Below, piece after piece: positions 23,801-38,150 of a DNA stretch of 64,000 nt. Source of the DNA: Calliopsis andreniformis (taxonomy: Eukaryota > Arthropoda > Insecta > Hymenoptera > Andrenidae). The DNA lies in the NCBI RefSeq assembly GCF_051401765.1, contig NW_027480423.1, positions 13,020,001 through 13,084,000 on the forward strand, given 5' to 3'. The position numbers were made by a program, and so were the translations under genes. The notes under the pieces are model-generated. The model was not told the DNA's origin. It saw only the letters and a list, made by a program, of their open reading frames with translations, and did not search any database. Each line of letters opens with the position of its first letter. Positions within the stretch are counted from its first letter, which is position 1.

Positions 23801-26536
23801 TTATACGATGTAAAAGCTGGTTTATTTATATTGTATTTTATGCTTCTGGCGTTGACTTCTGAGGCCCTAACTGTTCGATCTGGTGGAGCAACGCCCTAGG
23901 GTGAAGCCTAGGTTGCCCGGATAGTAGAAATGACCATAACTTTCATAGTGGTTGCAATTATTCGTTTTATACGATGGAAAAACTGTTGTATTTCTATTGT
24001 ATTTTATGCTTCCCGCGTTGACTTCTAAGGCCCTAACCTTTCGATCTGGTGGAGCATCGCCCTAGGGTGAAGCCTAGGTTGCCCTGAAAGTAGAAATGTC
24101 CATAACTTTCATACTGGTTGCAATTATTCGTTTTATACGATGGAAAAACTGTTGTATTTATACTGTATTTTATGCTTCTGACGTTGACTTCTAACGCACT
24201 AACTATTCGATCTGGTGCAGCAACGCCCTAGAGTGAAACCTAGTTTGCCCGGAACGTAGAAATGACCATTACTATCACACTCTCTGCAATTATTCATTTT
24301 ATACGTTGGAAAAGCTGTTGCATTTATATTGTATTTTATGCTTCTGGCGTTGACTTCTTAGGCCCAAACTATTCGATCTGGTGGAGCAACGCCCTAGGGT
24401 GAAGCCTAGGTTGCCCGGAAAGTAGAAATGTCCATAACTTTCATACTGGTTGCAATTATTCGTTTTATACGATGGCAAAACTGTTGTATTTATACTGAAT
24501 TTTATGCTTCTGACGTTGACTTCTAACGCACTAACTATTCGATCTGGTGGAGCAACGCCCTAGAGTGAAGCCTAGGTTGCCCGGAAGGTAGAAATGACCA
24601 TTACTTTCACACTCTTTGCAATTATTCATTTTATGCGATGGAAAAGCTGTTGCATTTTTATTGTATTTTATGCTTCTGGCGCTGACTTCTAAGGCCCTAA
24701 CAATTCGATCTGTTTGAGCAACGCCCTAGAGTGAAGCCTTGGTTTCCCGGAACATAGAAATGACCATGGCCTTCACACTGGTGGCTATTATTCGTCTCAT
24801 TCGATGGAAAAACTGTTATATTTATAAGTACCTTATGCTTCTGGCGTCGACTTCTAAGGCCCTCACTATTCGATCTGGTGGAGCAACGCCCTAGGGTGAA
24901 GCCTAGGTTGCCCGGATAGTAGAAATGACCATAACTTTCATAGTGGTTGCAATTATTCGCTTTATACGATGGAAAAACTGTTCTATTTATTTTGAGTTTT
25001 ATGTTTCGCGCGTTGACTTCTAAGGCCCTAACTATTCGATCTGGTGGAGCATCGCCCTAGGGTGAAGCCTAGGTTGCCCGGAAAGTAGAAATGTCCATAA
25101 CTTTCATACTGGTTGCAATTATTCGTATTATACGATGGGAAAACTGTTGTATTTATATTGTATTTTATGCTTCTGACGTTGACTTCTAAGGCACCAACTA
25201 TTCGATCTGTTGGAGTAACGCCCTAGAGTGAAGCCTAGGTTGCCCGGAACGTAGAAATGACCATAACTTTCACACTGGTTGCAATTATTCGTTTTATACG
25301 ATGGAAAAACTGTTGTATTTATATTGTATTATATGCTTCTGGCGTTCACTTCTTAGGCCCTAACTATTCGATCCGGTGGAACAACGCCCTAGGGTGAAGC
25401 CTAGTTTGCCCGGATAGTAGAAATGACCATAACTTTCATAGTGGTTGCAATTAGTCGTTTTATACGATGGAAAAACTGTTGTATTTCTATTGTATTTTAT
25501 GCTTCGCGCGTTGACTTCTAAGGCCCTGACTATTCGATCTGGTGGAGCATCGCCCTAGGGTGAAGCCTAGGTTGCCCTGAAAGTAGGAATGTCCATAACT
25601 TTCATACTGGTTGCAATTATTCGTTTTATACGATGGAAAAACTGATGTATTTATACTGTATTTTATGCTTCTGACGTTGACTTCTAACGCACTAACTATT
25701 CGATCTGGTGGAGCAACGCCCTAGAGTGAAACCTAGGTTGCCCGGAACGTAGAAATGACCATTACTTTCACACTCTTTGGAATTATTCATTTTATACGAT
25801 GGAAAAGCTGTTGCATTTATATTGTATTTTATGCTTCTGGCGTTGACTTCTTAGGCCCTAACTATTCGATCTGGTGGAGCAACGCCTTAGAGTGACGCCT
25901 AGGCTGCCCGGAACGTAGAAATGACCATCACTTTCAAACTGGTTACAATTATTCCTGTTATACGATGGAAAAACTGTTGCATTTTTATTGCATTTTATTC
26001 TTCGGGCGTTGACTTCTAAGGACCTAACTATTCGATCTGGTGGAGCAACGCCCTAGGGTGAAGCCTAGGTTGCCCGGAAAGTAGAAATGTCCATAACTTT
26101 CATACTGGTTGCAATTATTCGTTTTATACGATGGAAAAACTGTTGCATTTTTATTGTATTTTATGCTTCTGGCGCTGACTTCTAAGGCCCTAACAATTCG
26201 ATCTGTTTGAGCAACGCCCTAGAGTGAAGCCTTGGTTTCCCGGAACATACAAATGACCATAGCCTTCACACTGGTGGCTATTATTCGTCTTATTCGACGG
26301 AAAAACTGTTATATTTATAAGTACCTTATGCTTCTGGCGTCGACTTCTAAGGCCCTAACTATTCGATCTGGTGGAGCAACGCCCTAGGGTGAAGCCTAGG
26401 TTGCCCGGATAGTAGAAATGACCAAAACTTTCATAGTGGTTGCAATTATTCGCTTTATACGATGGAAAAACTGTTGTATTTATATTGTATTTTCTGCTTC
26501 CGGCGTTGACTTCTGAGGCCCTAACTATTCGATCTG
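17850..26536 (+). repeat. Long duplicated block, copy A (~8.7 kb)
   Basis: This stretch aligns with about 28,300-38,150 at stepwise offsets of 10,453 (around 17.9-20.4 kb), 10,951 (20.4-21.9 kb), 11,117 (22-23.4 kb) and 11,614 bp (23.5-26.5 kb). The steps are 498, 166 and 497 bp, that is 3, 1 and 3 monomers present in copy B but absent here. The right edge is at 26,536, where GATCTGTTGG here faces GATCTGGTGG in copy B. The left edge near 17,850 is approximate. Marker pairs supporting the offsets are 19679 with 30132, 24823 with 36437 and 26316 with 37930. Confidence 0.85.
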
Positions 26537-27104
26537 TTGGAGCAACGCCCTAGAGTGCAGCCTTGGTTTCCCGGAACGTAGAAATGACCATGACTTTCAT
26601 ACTGGTTGCAATTATTCGTTTTATACGATGGAAAAACTGTTGTATTTATATTGTATTTTATGCTTCTGGCTTCGACTTCTGAGGCCCTAACTATTCAATC
26701 TGTTGGAGCAACGCCCTAGGGTGAATCCTAGGTTGCCCGGTAAGTAGAAATGACCATAACTTTCATACTGGTGGCAATTATCCGTTTTATACGATGGAAA
26801 AACTGTTGTAATTATATTGTATATTATGCTTCTGGCGTTCACTTCTTAGGCCTTAACTATTCGATCTGGTGGACCAACGCACTAGGGTGAAGCCTAGGTT
26901 TTCCGGAACGTAGAAAAGGCCATAACTTTCACACTGGTGGAAATTATTAGATTTATACAATGGAAAAACTGTTCTATTTATTTTGAGTTTTATGTTTCGC
27001 GCGTTGACTTCTAAGGCCCTAACTATTCGATCTGGTGGAGCATCGCCCTAGGGTGAAGCCTAGGTTGCCCGGAAAGTAGAAATGTCCATAACTTTCATAC
27101 TGGT
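24969..27104 (+). repeat. ~2.1-kb segment matching 5,722-7,857
   Basis: Copy of the 5.7-7.9 kb segment, nested mostly inside long block copy A but extending about 570 bp past its right end. It therefore belongs to two duplication histories at once: an older exchange with the 5.7 kb region and a later one with copy B. Confidence 0.8.
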
Positions 27105-28299
27105 TAAAATTATTCGTTTTATACGATGGAAAAACTGTTGTATTTATATTGTATTTTATGCTTCTGACGTTGACTTCTAAGGTACCAACTATTCGGTCTG
27201 TTGGAGTAACGCCCTAGAGTGAAACCTAGGTTGCCCGGAACGTAGAAATGACCATTACTTTCACACTCTTTGGAATTATTCATTTTATACGATGGAAAAG
27301 CTGTTGCATTTATATTGTATTTTATGCTTCTGGCGTTGACTTCTTAGGCCCTAACTATTCGATCTGGTGGAGCAACGCCTTAGAGTGACGCCTAGGCTGC
27401 CCGGAACGTAGAAATGACCATCACTTTCAAACTGGTTACAATTATTCCTGTTATACGATGGAAAAACTGTTGCATTTATATTGTATTTTATGCTTCTGGC
27501 GTTGACTTCTTAGGCCCTAACTATTCGATCTGGTAGAGCAACGCCGTAGAGTGACGCCTAGGTTGCCCGGAACGTAGATATGACCATATCTTTCACACTG
27601 GTTGCTATTGTTCCTGTTATACGATGGAAAAGCTGTTGTATTTGTATTGTACATTATGCTTCTGGCGTTGACTTCTAAGGCCCTAACTGTTCGATATGGT
27701 GGAACATCGCCCTAGGGTGAAGCCTAGGTTTCCCGGAACGTAGAGATGACCATAACTTTCACAGTTGTAGCAATTATTCGATTTATACAATGGAAAAACA
27801 GTTCTATTAGTTTTGTTTTTTATGTTTCGGGCGTTGACTTCTAAGGCACTAACTATTCGATCTGGTGGAGCAACGCCCTAGAGTGAAGACTAAGATGCCC
27901 GGAACGTAGAAATGACCATAACCTTCACACTGGTTGCAATTATTCGTTTTATACGATGGAAGAACTGTTGCATTTATACTATATTTTATGCTTCTGGCGT
28001 TGACTTCTAAGGCACTAACTATTTGATCTGGTGGAGCTACGCCCTAGAGTGAAACCTAGGTTGCCCGGAACGTAGAGATGACCATTACTTTCACACTCTT
28101 TGCAATTATTCATTTTATGCGATGGAAAAGCTGTTGCATTTATATTGTATTTTATGCTACTGGCGTTTACTTCTTGGGCCCTAACTATTCGATCTGGTGG
28201 AGCAACGACCTAAGGTGAATCCTAGATTGCCCGGGAAGTAGAAATGACCATAACTTTCATACGGGTTGCAATTATCCGTTTTATACGATGGAAAAACTG

Positions 28300-31200
28300 T
28301 TGTATTTATATTGTATTTTATGCTTCTGGCGTTCACTTCTTAGGCCTTAACTATTCGATCTGGTGGAACAACGCACTTGGGTGGAGCCTAGGTTTCCCGG
28401 AACGTAGAAATGGCCATAACTTTCACACTGGTAGCAATTATTCGATTGACACAATGGAAAAGCTGTTCTATTTATTTTGTGTTTTATGTTTCGCGCGTTG
28501 ACTTCTAAGGCCCTAACTATTCGATCTAGTGGAGCAACGCCCTAGAGTGAAGCCTAGGGTGCCCGGAACGTAGAAATGACCATCACTTTCAAACTGGTTG
28601 CAACTATCCCTGTTATATGACGGAAGAACTGTTGCATTTTTATTGCATTTTATGCTTCGGGCGTTGACTTCTAAGGCACTAACTAATCAATCTTTTGGAG
28701 CATGCCCCAGGGTGAATCCTAGGTTGCCCGGAAAGTAGAAATGACCATAACTTTCATACTGGTTGCAATTATCTTGTTTATACGATGGAAAAACTGGTGT
28801 ATTTATATTGTATTTTATGCTTCTGGCGATCACTTCTTAGGCCTCAACTATTCGATCTGTTAGAGCTACGCCCTAGAGTGCAACCTAGGTTGCCCGGAAC
28901 GTAGAAATGACCATTTCATTCACACTCTTTGCAATTATTCATTTTATACGATGGAAAAGCTGTTGCATTTATATTGTATTTTATGCTTCTGGCGTTGACT
29001 TCTTAGGCCCTAACTATTCGATCTGTTGGAGCAACGCCTTAGAGTGAAGCCTTGGTTTCCCGGAACGTAGAAATGACCATCACTTTCATACTGGTTGCAA
29101 TTATTCGTTTTATACGATGGAAAAACTGTTGTACTTATATTGTATTTTATGCTTGTGGCGTTGAATTCTAAGGCACTAACTATTCGATCTAGTGGAGCAA
29201 CGCCCTAGAGTGAAGCCTACGGTGCCCGGAACGTAGAAATGACCATCACTTTCAAACTGGTTGCAACTATCCCTGTTATATGACGGAAAAACTGTTGCAT
29301 TTTTATTGCATTTTATGCTTCGGGCGCTGACTTCCAAGGCCCTAACTGTCCTATCTGTTGGAGCAACGCCCTAGGGTGAAGCCTACGTTGCCCGGAAAGT
29401 AGAAATGACCATAACTTTCATACTCGTTGCAATTATACGTTTTATACGATGGAAAGGCTGTTGTATTTATATTGTATTTTATGCTTCTTGCGCTCACTTC
29501 TTAGGCCCTAACTGTTCGATATGGTGGAACATCGCCCTAGGGTGAAGTCTAGGTTTCCCGGAACGTAGAAATGTCCACAACTTTCATACTGGTTGCAATT
29601 ACTCGTTTTATACGATGGAAAAACTGTTGTATTTATACTGTATTTTATGCTTCTGACGTTGACTTCTAACGCACTATCTATTCGATCTGGTGGAGCAACG
29701 CCCTAGAGTGACGCCTAGCTTGCCCGGAACATAGAAATGACCATACCTTTGACACTGGTTGCTACTGTTCCTGTTATACGATGGAAAAGCTGGTTTATTT
29801 ATATTGTATTTTATGCTTCTGGCGTTGACTTCTGAGGCCCTAACTATTCGATCTGGTGGAGCAACGCCCTAGGGTGAAGCCTAGGTTGCCCGGATAGTAG
29901 AAATGACCATAACTTTCATAGCGGTTGCAATTATTCGTTTTATACGATGGAAAAACTGTTGTATTTCTATTGTATTTTATGCTTCTGGCGCTGACTTCTA
30001 AGGCCCTAACAATTCGATCTGCTTGAGCAACGCCCTAGAGTGAAGCCTTGGTTTCCCGGAACATAGAAATGACCATGGCCTTCACACTGGTGGCTATTAT
30101 TCGTCTTTTTCGATGGAAAAACTGTTATATTTATAAGTACCTTATGCTTCTGGCGTCGACTTCTAAGGCCCTAACTATTCAATCTATTGGAGCAACGCCC
30201 TAAGGTGAATCCTAGGTTGCCCGGAAAGTAGAAATGAAAATAACTTTCATACTGGTTGCAATTATTCGTTTTATACGATAGAAAAACTGTTGTATGTATA
30301 CTGTATTTTATGCTTCTGACGTTGACTTCTAAGGCACTGACTATTCGATCTGGTGGAGCAACGCCCAAGAGTGAAACCTAGGTTGCCCGGAACGTAGAAA
30401 TGACCATTACTCTCACACTCTTTGCAATTATTCATTTTATACGATGGAAAAGCTGTTGCATTTATATTGTAATTTATGCTTCTGGCGTTGACTTCTTAGG
30501 CCCTAACTATTCGATCTGGTGGAGCAACGCCTTAGAGTGACGCCTAGGTTGCCCGGAACGTAGATATGACCATATCTTTCACACTGGTTGCTATTGTTCC
30601 TGTTATACGATGGAAAAGCTGTTGTATTTGTATTGTACATTATGCTTCTGGCGTTGACTTCTAAGGCCCTAACTATTCGATCTGGTGGAGCAACGACCTA
30701 GGGTGAAGCCTAGGTTGCCCGGAACGTAGAAATGACCATCACTTTCACACTGGTTGCAATTATTCCTGTTATACGATGGAAAAACTGTTGTATTTTTTTG
30801 CATTTTATGCTTCGGGCGTTGACTTCTAAGGCCCTAACTATTCAGTCTGTTGAAGCAACTCCCTAGGGTGAAGCCTAGGTTGCCCGGAAAGTAGAAGTGT
30901 CCATAACTTTCATACGGGTTGCAATTATTCGTTTTATACGATGGAAAAACTGTTGTATTTATATTGTATTTTATGCTTCTCGCCTTCACTTCTTAGGCCT
31001 TAACTATTCGATCCGGTGGAACAACGCACTAGGGTGAAGCCCAGGTTTCCCGTTACGTAGAAATGGCCATAACTTTCACGCTGGTAGCAATTATTCGATT
31101 TATACAATGGTAAAACTGTTGTATTTACTTTGTGTTTTACGTTTCGCGCGTTGTCTTCTAAGGCCCTAACTATTCGATCTAGTGGAGCAACGCCCTAGGG

Positions 31201-34200
31201 TGAAGCCTGGGTTGCCTGGAAAGTAGAAATGTCCATAACTTTCATACTGGTTGCAATTATTCGTTTTATACGATGGAAGAACTGTTGTATTTATACTGTA
31301 TTTTATGCTTCTGACGTTGACTTCTACGGCACTAAGTATTCGATATGGTGGAGCAACGCCCTAGAGTGAAGCCTAGGGTGCCCGGAACGTAGAAATGACC
31401 ATCACTTTCAAACTGGTTGCAATTACACCTGTTATATGATGGAAAAACTGTTGTATTTTTATTGCATTTTATGCTTCGGGCGCTGACTTCTAAGGCACTA
31501 ACTATTCAATCTGTTGGAGCAACGCCCTAGTGTGAATCCTAGGTTGCCCGGAAAGTAAAAATGACCATAACTTTCATACTGGTTGCAATTATCCGGTTTA
31601 TACGATGGAAAAACTGTTGTATTTATATTGTATTTTATGCTTCTGGCGTTCACTTCTTAGGCCTTAGCTATTCGATCTGGTTGAACAACGCACTAGGGTG
31701 AAGCCTAGGTTTCCCGGAACGTAGAAATGGCCATAACTTTCACACTGGTAGCAATTATTCGATTTATACAATGGAAAAACTGTTCTATTTATTTTCTGTT
31801 TTATGCTTCGGGCATTGACTTCCAAGGCCCTAACTGTCCAATCTGTTGGAGCAACGCCCTAGGGTGAGTCCTAGGTTTCCCGGAAAGTAGAAATGACCAT
31901 AACTTTCATACTCGTTGCAATTATTCGTTTTATACGATGGAAAAACTGTTGTATTTATACTGTATTTTATGCTCCTGACGTTGACTTTTAAGGCACTAAC
32001 TATTCGATCTGGTGGAGCAACGCCCTAGAGTGAAACCTAGGTTACCCGGAACGTTGAAATGACCATTACTTTCACACTCTTTGCAATTATTCATTTTATA
32101 CGATGGAAAAGCTGTTGTATTCATATTGTACCTTATGCTTCTGGCGTTGACTTCTAAGGCCCTAACTATTCGATCTGGTGGTGCAACGCCCTAGGGTGAA
32201 GCCTAGGTTGCCCGGAACGCAGAAATGACCATCACTTTCACACTGGTTGCAATTATTCCTGTTATACGATGGAAAAACTGTTGCATTTTTATTGCCTTTT
32301 ATGCTTCGGGCGCTGACTTCCAAGGCCATAACTGTCCAATCTGTTGGAGCAACGCCCTAGGGTGAAGCCTAGGTTGCCCGGAAAGTAGAAATGACCATAA
32401 CTTTCATACCCGTTGCAATTATACGTTTTATACGATGGAAAAGCTGTTGTATTTATATTGTATTTTATGCTTCTTGCGCTCACTTCTTAGGCCCTAACTG
32501 TTCGATATGGTGGAACATCGCCCTAGGGTGAAGCCTAGGTTTCCCGGAACGTAGAGATGACCATAACTTTCACAGTTGTAGCAATTATTCGATTTATACA
32601 ATGGAAAAACAGTTCTATTAGTTTTGTTTTTTATGTTTCGGGCGTTGACTTCTAAGGCACTAACTATTCGATCTGGTGGAGCAACGCCCTAGAGTGAAGA
32701 CTAAGATGCCCGGAACGTAGAAATGACCATAACCTTCACACTGGTTGCAATTATTCGTTTTATACGATGGAAGAACTGTTGTATTTATACTATATTTTAT
32801 GCTTCTGACGTTGACTTCTAAGGCACTAACTATTCGATCTGGTGGAGCTACGCCCTAGAGTGAAACCTAGGTTGCCCGGAACGTAGAGATGACCATTACT
32901 TTCACACTCTTTGCAATTATTCATTTTATGCGATGGAAAAGCTGTTTTATTTATATTGTATTTTATGCTACTGGCGTTGACTTCTTGGGCCCTAACTATT
33001 CGATCTGGTGGAGCAACGACCTAAGGTGAATCCTAGATTGCCCGGGAAGTAGAAATGACCATAACTTTCATACTGGTTGCAATTATCCGTTTTATACGAT
33101 GGAAAAACTGTTGTATTTATATTGTATTTTATGCTTCTGGCGTTCACTTCTTAGGCCTTAACTATTCGATCTGGTGGAACAACGCACTAGGGTGAAGCCT
33201 AGGTTGCCCGGCACGTAGAAATGACCATAACTTTCACACTGGTAGCAATTATTCGATTTATACAATGGAAAAACTGTTCTATTTATTTTGTGTTTTATGT
33301 TTCGCGCGTTGACTTCTAAGGCCCTAACTATTCGATCTGGTGGAGCATCGCCCTAGGGTGAAGCCTAGGTTGCCCGGAAAGTAGAAATGTCCATAACTTT
33401 CAAACTGGTTGCAATTATTCGTTTTATACGATGGAAAAACTGTTGTATTTATATTGTATTTTATGCTTCTGGCGTTCACTTCTTAGGCCCTAACTATTCG
33501 ATCGGGTGGACCAACGCCCTAGGGTGAAGCCGAGGTTGCCCGGAAAGTAGAAATGACCATAACTTTCAAACTGGATGCAATTATTCCTGTTATACGATGG
33601 AAAAGCTGTTGCATTTATATTGTATTTTATGCTTCTGGCGTTGACTTCTTAGGCCCTAACTATTCGATCTGGTGGAGCAACGCCAGAGAGTGAAGCCTTG
33701 GTTTCCCGGAACGGAGAAATGACCATCACTTTCATACTGGTTGCAATTATACGTTTTATCCGATGGAGAAACAGTTGTACCTATATTGTATTTTATGCTT
33801 GTGGCGTTGAATTCTAAGGCACTAACTATTCGATCTGGTGGAGCAACGCCCTAGAGTGAAGCCTAGGGTGCCCGGAACGTAGAAATGACCATCACTTTCG
33901 AACTGGTTGCAATTATTCGTTTTGTACGATGGAAAAACTGTTGTATCTATACTGTATTTTATGCTTCTGACGTTGACTTCTAACGCACTAACTATTCGAT
34001 CTATTGGAGCAACGCCCTAGAGTGAAGCCTTGGTTTCCCGGAACGTAGAAATGACCATGACTTTCATACTGGTTGCAATTATTCGTTTTATACGATGGAA
34101 AAACTGTTGTATTTATATTGTATTTTATGCTTCTGGCGTTGACTTCTAAGGCACTAACTGTTCGATCTGGTGGTGAAACGCCCTAGAGTGAAGCTTAGGT

Positions 34201-37200
34201 TGCCCCGAACATAGACATGACCATAACCTTCACACTGGTTGCAATTATTCGTTTTATACGATGGAAAAACTGTTGTATTTATATTGTATTTTATGCTTCT
34301 GGCGTTCACTTCTTATGCCTTAACTATTCGATCTGGTGGAACAACGCACTAGGGTGAAGCCTAGGTTTCCCGGAACGTAGAAATGGCCATAACTTTCACA
34401 CAGGTAGCAATTATTCGATTTATACAATGGAAAAACTGTTCTATTTATTTTGTGTTTCATGTTTCGCGCGTTGTCTTCTAAGGCCTTAACTATTCGATCT
34501 AGTGGAGCAACGCCCTAGAGTGAAGCCTAGGGTGCCCGGAACGTAGAAATGACCATCACTTTCAAACTGGTTGCAACTATCCCTGTTATATGACGGAAAA
34601 ACTGTTGCATTTTTATTGCATTTTATGCTTCGGGCGTTGACTTCTAAGGCACTAACTAATCAATCTTTTGGAGCATGCCCCAGGGTGAATCCTAGGCTGC
34701 CCGGAAAGTAGAAATGACCATAACTTTCATACTGGTTGCAATTATCTGGTTTATACGATGGAAAAACTGGTGTATTTATATTGTATTTTATGCTTCTGGC
34801 GTTCACTTCTTAGGCCTTAACTATTCGATCTGGTGGACCAACGCACTAGTGTGAAGCCTAGGTTTCCCGGAACGTAGAAATGGCCATAACTTTCACACTG
34901 GTAGCAATTATTCGATTTATACAATGGAAAAACTGTTCTATTTATTTTGTGTTTTATGTTTCGCGCGTTGTCTTCTATGGCCCTAACTATTCGATCTAGT
35001 GGAGCAACGCCCTAGGGTGAAGCCTAGGTTGCCTGGAAAGTAGAAATGTCCATAACTTTCATACTGGTTGCAATTATTCGTTTTATACGATGGAAGAACT
35101 GTTGTATTTATACTGTATTTTATGCTTCTGACGCTGACTTCTAACGCACTAACCATTAGATGTGGTGGAGCAACGCCCTAGAGTGAAACCTAGGTTGCCC
35201 GGAACGTAGAAATGACCATTACTTTCACACTCTTTGCAATTATTCATTTTATACGATGGAAAAGCTGTTGCATTTATATTGTATTTTATGCTTCTGGCGT
35301 TTACTTCTTGCGCCCTAACTATTCGATCTGGTGGAGCAACGCCTTAGAGAGGCGCCTAGGTTGCCCGGAACGTAGAAATGACCATATCTTTCACACTGGT
35401 TGCTATTGTTTCTGTTATACGATGTAAAAGCTGGTTTATTTATATTGTATTTTATGCTTCTGGCGTTGACTTCTGAGGCCCTAACTGTTCGATCTGGTGG
35501 AGCAACGCCCTAGGGTGAAGCCTAGGTTGCCCGGATAGTAGAAATGACCATAACTTTCATAGTGGTTGCAATTATTCGTTTTATACGATGGAAAAACTGT
35601 TGTATTTCTATTGTATTTTATGCTTCCCGCGTTGACTTCTAAGGCCCTAACCTTTCGATCTGGTGGAGCATCGCCCTAGGGTGAAGCCTAGGTTGCCCTG
35701 AAAGTAGAAATGTCCATAACTTTCATACTGGTTGCAATTATTCGTTTTATACGATGGAAAAACTGTTGTATTTATACTGTATTTTATGCTTCTGACGTTG
35801 ACTTCTAACGCACTAACTATTCGATCTGGTGCAGCAACGCCCTAGAGTGAAACCTAGTTTGCCCGGAACGTAGAAATGACCATTACTATCACACTCTCTA
35901 CAATTATTCATTTTATACGTTGGAAAAGCTGTTGCATTTATATTGTATTTTATGCTTCTGGCGTTGACTTCTTAGGCCCAAACTATTCGATCTGGTGGAG
36001 CAACGCCCTAGGGTGAAGCCTAGGTTGCCCGGAAAGTAGAAATGTCCATAACTTTCATACTGGTTGCAATTATTCGTTTTATACGATGGCAAAACTGTTG
36101 TATTTATACTGAATTTTATGCTTCTGACGTTGACTTCTAACGCACTAACTATTCGATCTGGTGGAGCAACGCCCTAGAGTGAAGCCTAGGTTGCCCGGAA
36201 GGTAGAAATGACCATTACTTTCACACTCTTTGCAATTATTCATTTTATGCGATGGAAAAGCTGTTGCATTTTTATTGTATTTTATGCTTCTGGCGCTGAC
36301 TTCTAAGGCCCTAACAATTCGATCTGTTTGAGCAACGCCCTAGAGTGAAGCCTTGGTTTCCCGGAACATAGAAATGACCATGGCCTTCACACTGGTGGCT
36401 ATTATTCGTCTCATTCGATGGAAAAACTGTTATATTTATAAGTACCTTATGCTTCTGGCGTCGACTTCTAAGGCCCTCACTATTCGATCTGGTGGAGCAA
36501 CGCCCTAGGGTGAAGCCTAGGTTGCCCGGATAGTAGAAATGACCATAACTTTCATAGTGGTTGCAATTATTCGCTTTATACGATGGAAAAACTGTTCTAT
36601 TTATTTTGAGTTTTATGTTTCGCGCGTTGACTTCTAAGGCCCTAACTATTCGATCTGGTGGAGCATCGCCCTAGGGTGAAGCCTAGGTTGCCCGGAAAGT
36701 AGAAATGTCCATAACTTTCATACTGGTTGCAATTATTCGTATTATACGATGGAAAAACTGTTGTATTTATATTGTATTTTATGCTTCTGACGTTGACTTC
36801 TAAGGCACCAACTATTCGATCTGCTGGAGTAACGCCCTAGAGTGAAGCCTAGGTTGCCCGGAACGTAGAAATGACCATAACTTTCACACTGGTTGCAATT
36901 ATTCGTTTTATACGATGGAAAAACTGTTGTATTTATATTGTATTATATGCTTCTGGCGTTCACTTCTTAGGCCCTAACTATTCGATCCGGTGGAACAACG
37001 CCCTAGGGTGAAGCCTAGTTTGCCCGGATAGTAGAAATGACCATAACTTTCATAGTGGTTGCAATTAGTCGTTTTATACGATGGAAAAACTGTTGTATTT
37101 CTATTGTATTTTATGCTTCGCGCGTTGACTTCTAAGGCCCTAACTATTCGATCTGGTGGAGCATCGCCCTAGGGTGAAGCCTAGGTTGCCCTGAAAGTAG

Positions 37201-38150
37201 GAATGTCCATAACTTTCATACTGGTTGCAATTATTCGTTTTATACGATGGAAAAACTGATGTATTTATACTGTATTTTATGCTTCTGACGTTGACTTCTA
37301 ACGCACTAACTATTCGATCTGGTGGAGCAACGCCCTAGAGTGAAACCTAGGTTGCCCGGAACGTAGAAATGACCATTACTTTCACACTCTTTGGAATTAT
37401 TCATTTTATACGATGGAAAAGCTGTTGCATTTATATTGTATTTTATGCTTCTGGCGTTGACTTCTTAGGCCCTAACTATTCGATCTGGTGGAGCAACGCC
37501 TTAGAGTGACGCCTAGGCTGCCCGGAACGTAGAAATGACCATCACTTTCAAACTGGTTACAATTATTCCTGTTATACGATGGAAAAACTGTTGCATTTTT
37601 ATTGCATTTTATTCTTCGGGCGTTGACTTCTAAGGACCTAACTATTCGATCTGGTGGGGCAACGCCCTAGGGTGAAGCCTAGGTTGCCCGGAAAGTAGAA
37701 ATGTCCATAACTTTCATACAGGTTGCAATTATTCGTTTTATACGATGGAAAAACTGTTGCATTTTTATTGTATTTTATGCTTCTGGCGCTGACTTCTAAG
37801 GCCCTAACAATTCGATCTGTTTGAGCAACGCCCTAGAGTGAAGCCTTGGTTTCCCGGAACATACAAATGACCATAGCCTTCACACTGGTGGCTATTATTC
37901 GTCTTATTCGACGGAAAAACTGTTATATTTATAAGTACCTTATGCTTCTGGCGTCGACTTCGAAGGCCCTAACTATTCGATCTGGTGGAGCAACGCCCTA
38001 GGGTGAAGCCTAGGTTGCCCGGATAGTAGAAATGACCAAAACTTTCATAGTGGTTGCAATTATTCGCTTTATACGATGGAAAAACTGTTGTATTTATATT
38101 GTATTTTCTGCTTCCGGCGTTGACTTCTGAGGCCCTAACTATTCGATCTG
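28300..38150 (+). repeat. Long duplicated block, copy B (~9.85 kb)
   Basis: Second copy of the long block, about 7 monomers longer than copy A. The extra monomers lie at about 30,890-31,390 (three), near 32,890-33,060 (one) and about 34,500-34,995 (three). The first group carries the unusual GTAGAAGTGTCC form, which recurs near 42,510 and 42,840, so it is not random sequence. The two copies are separated by about 1.8 kb (26,537-28,300) that has other relatives: 27,465-28,290 matches 14,520-15,350. Which copy is ancestral at each step cannot be decided from this window. Confidence 0.85.
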
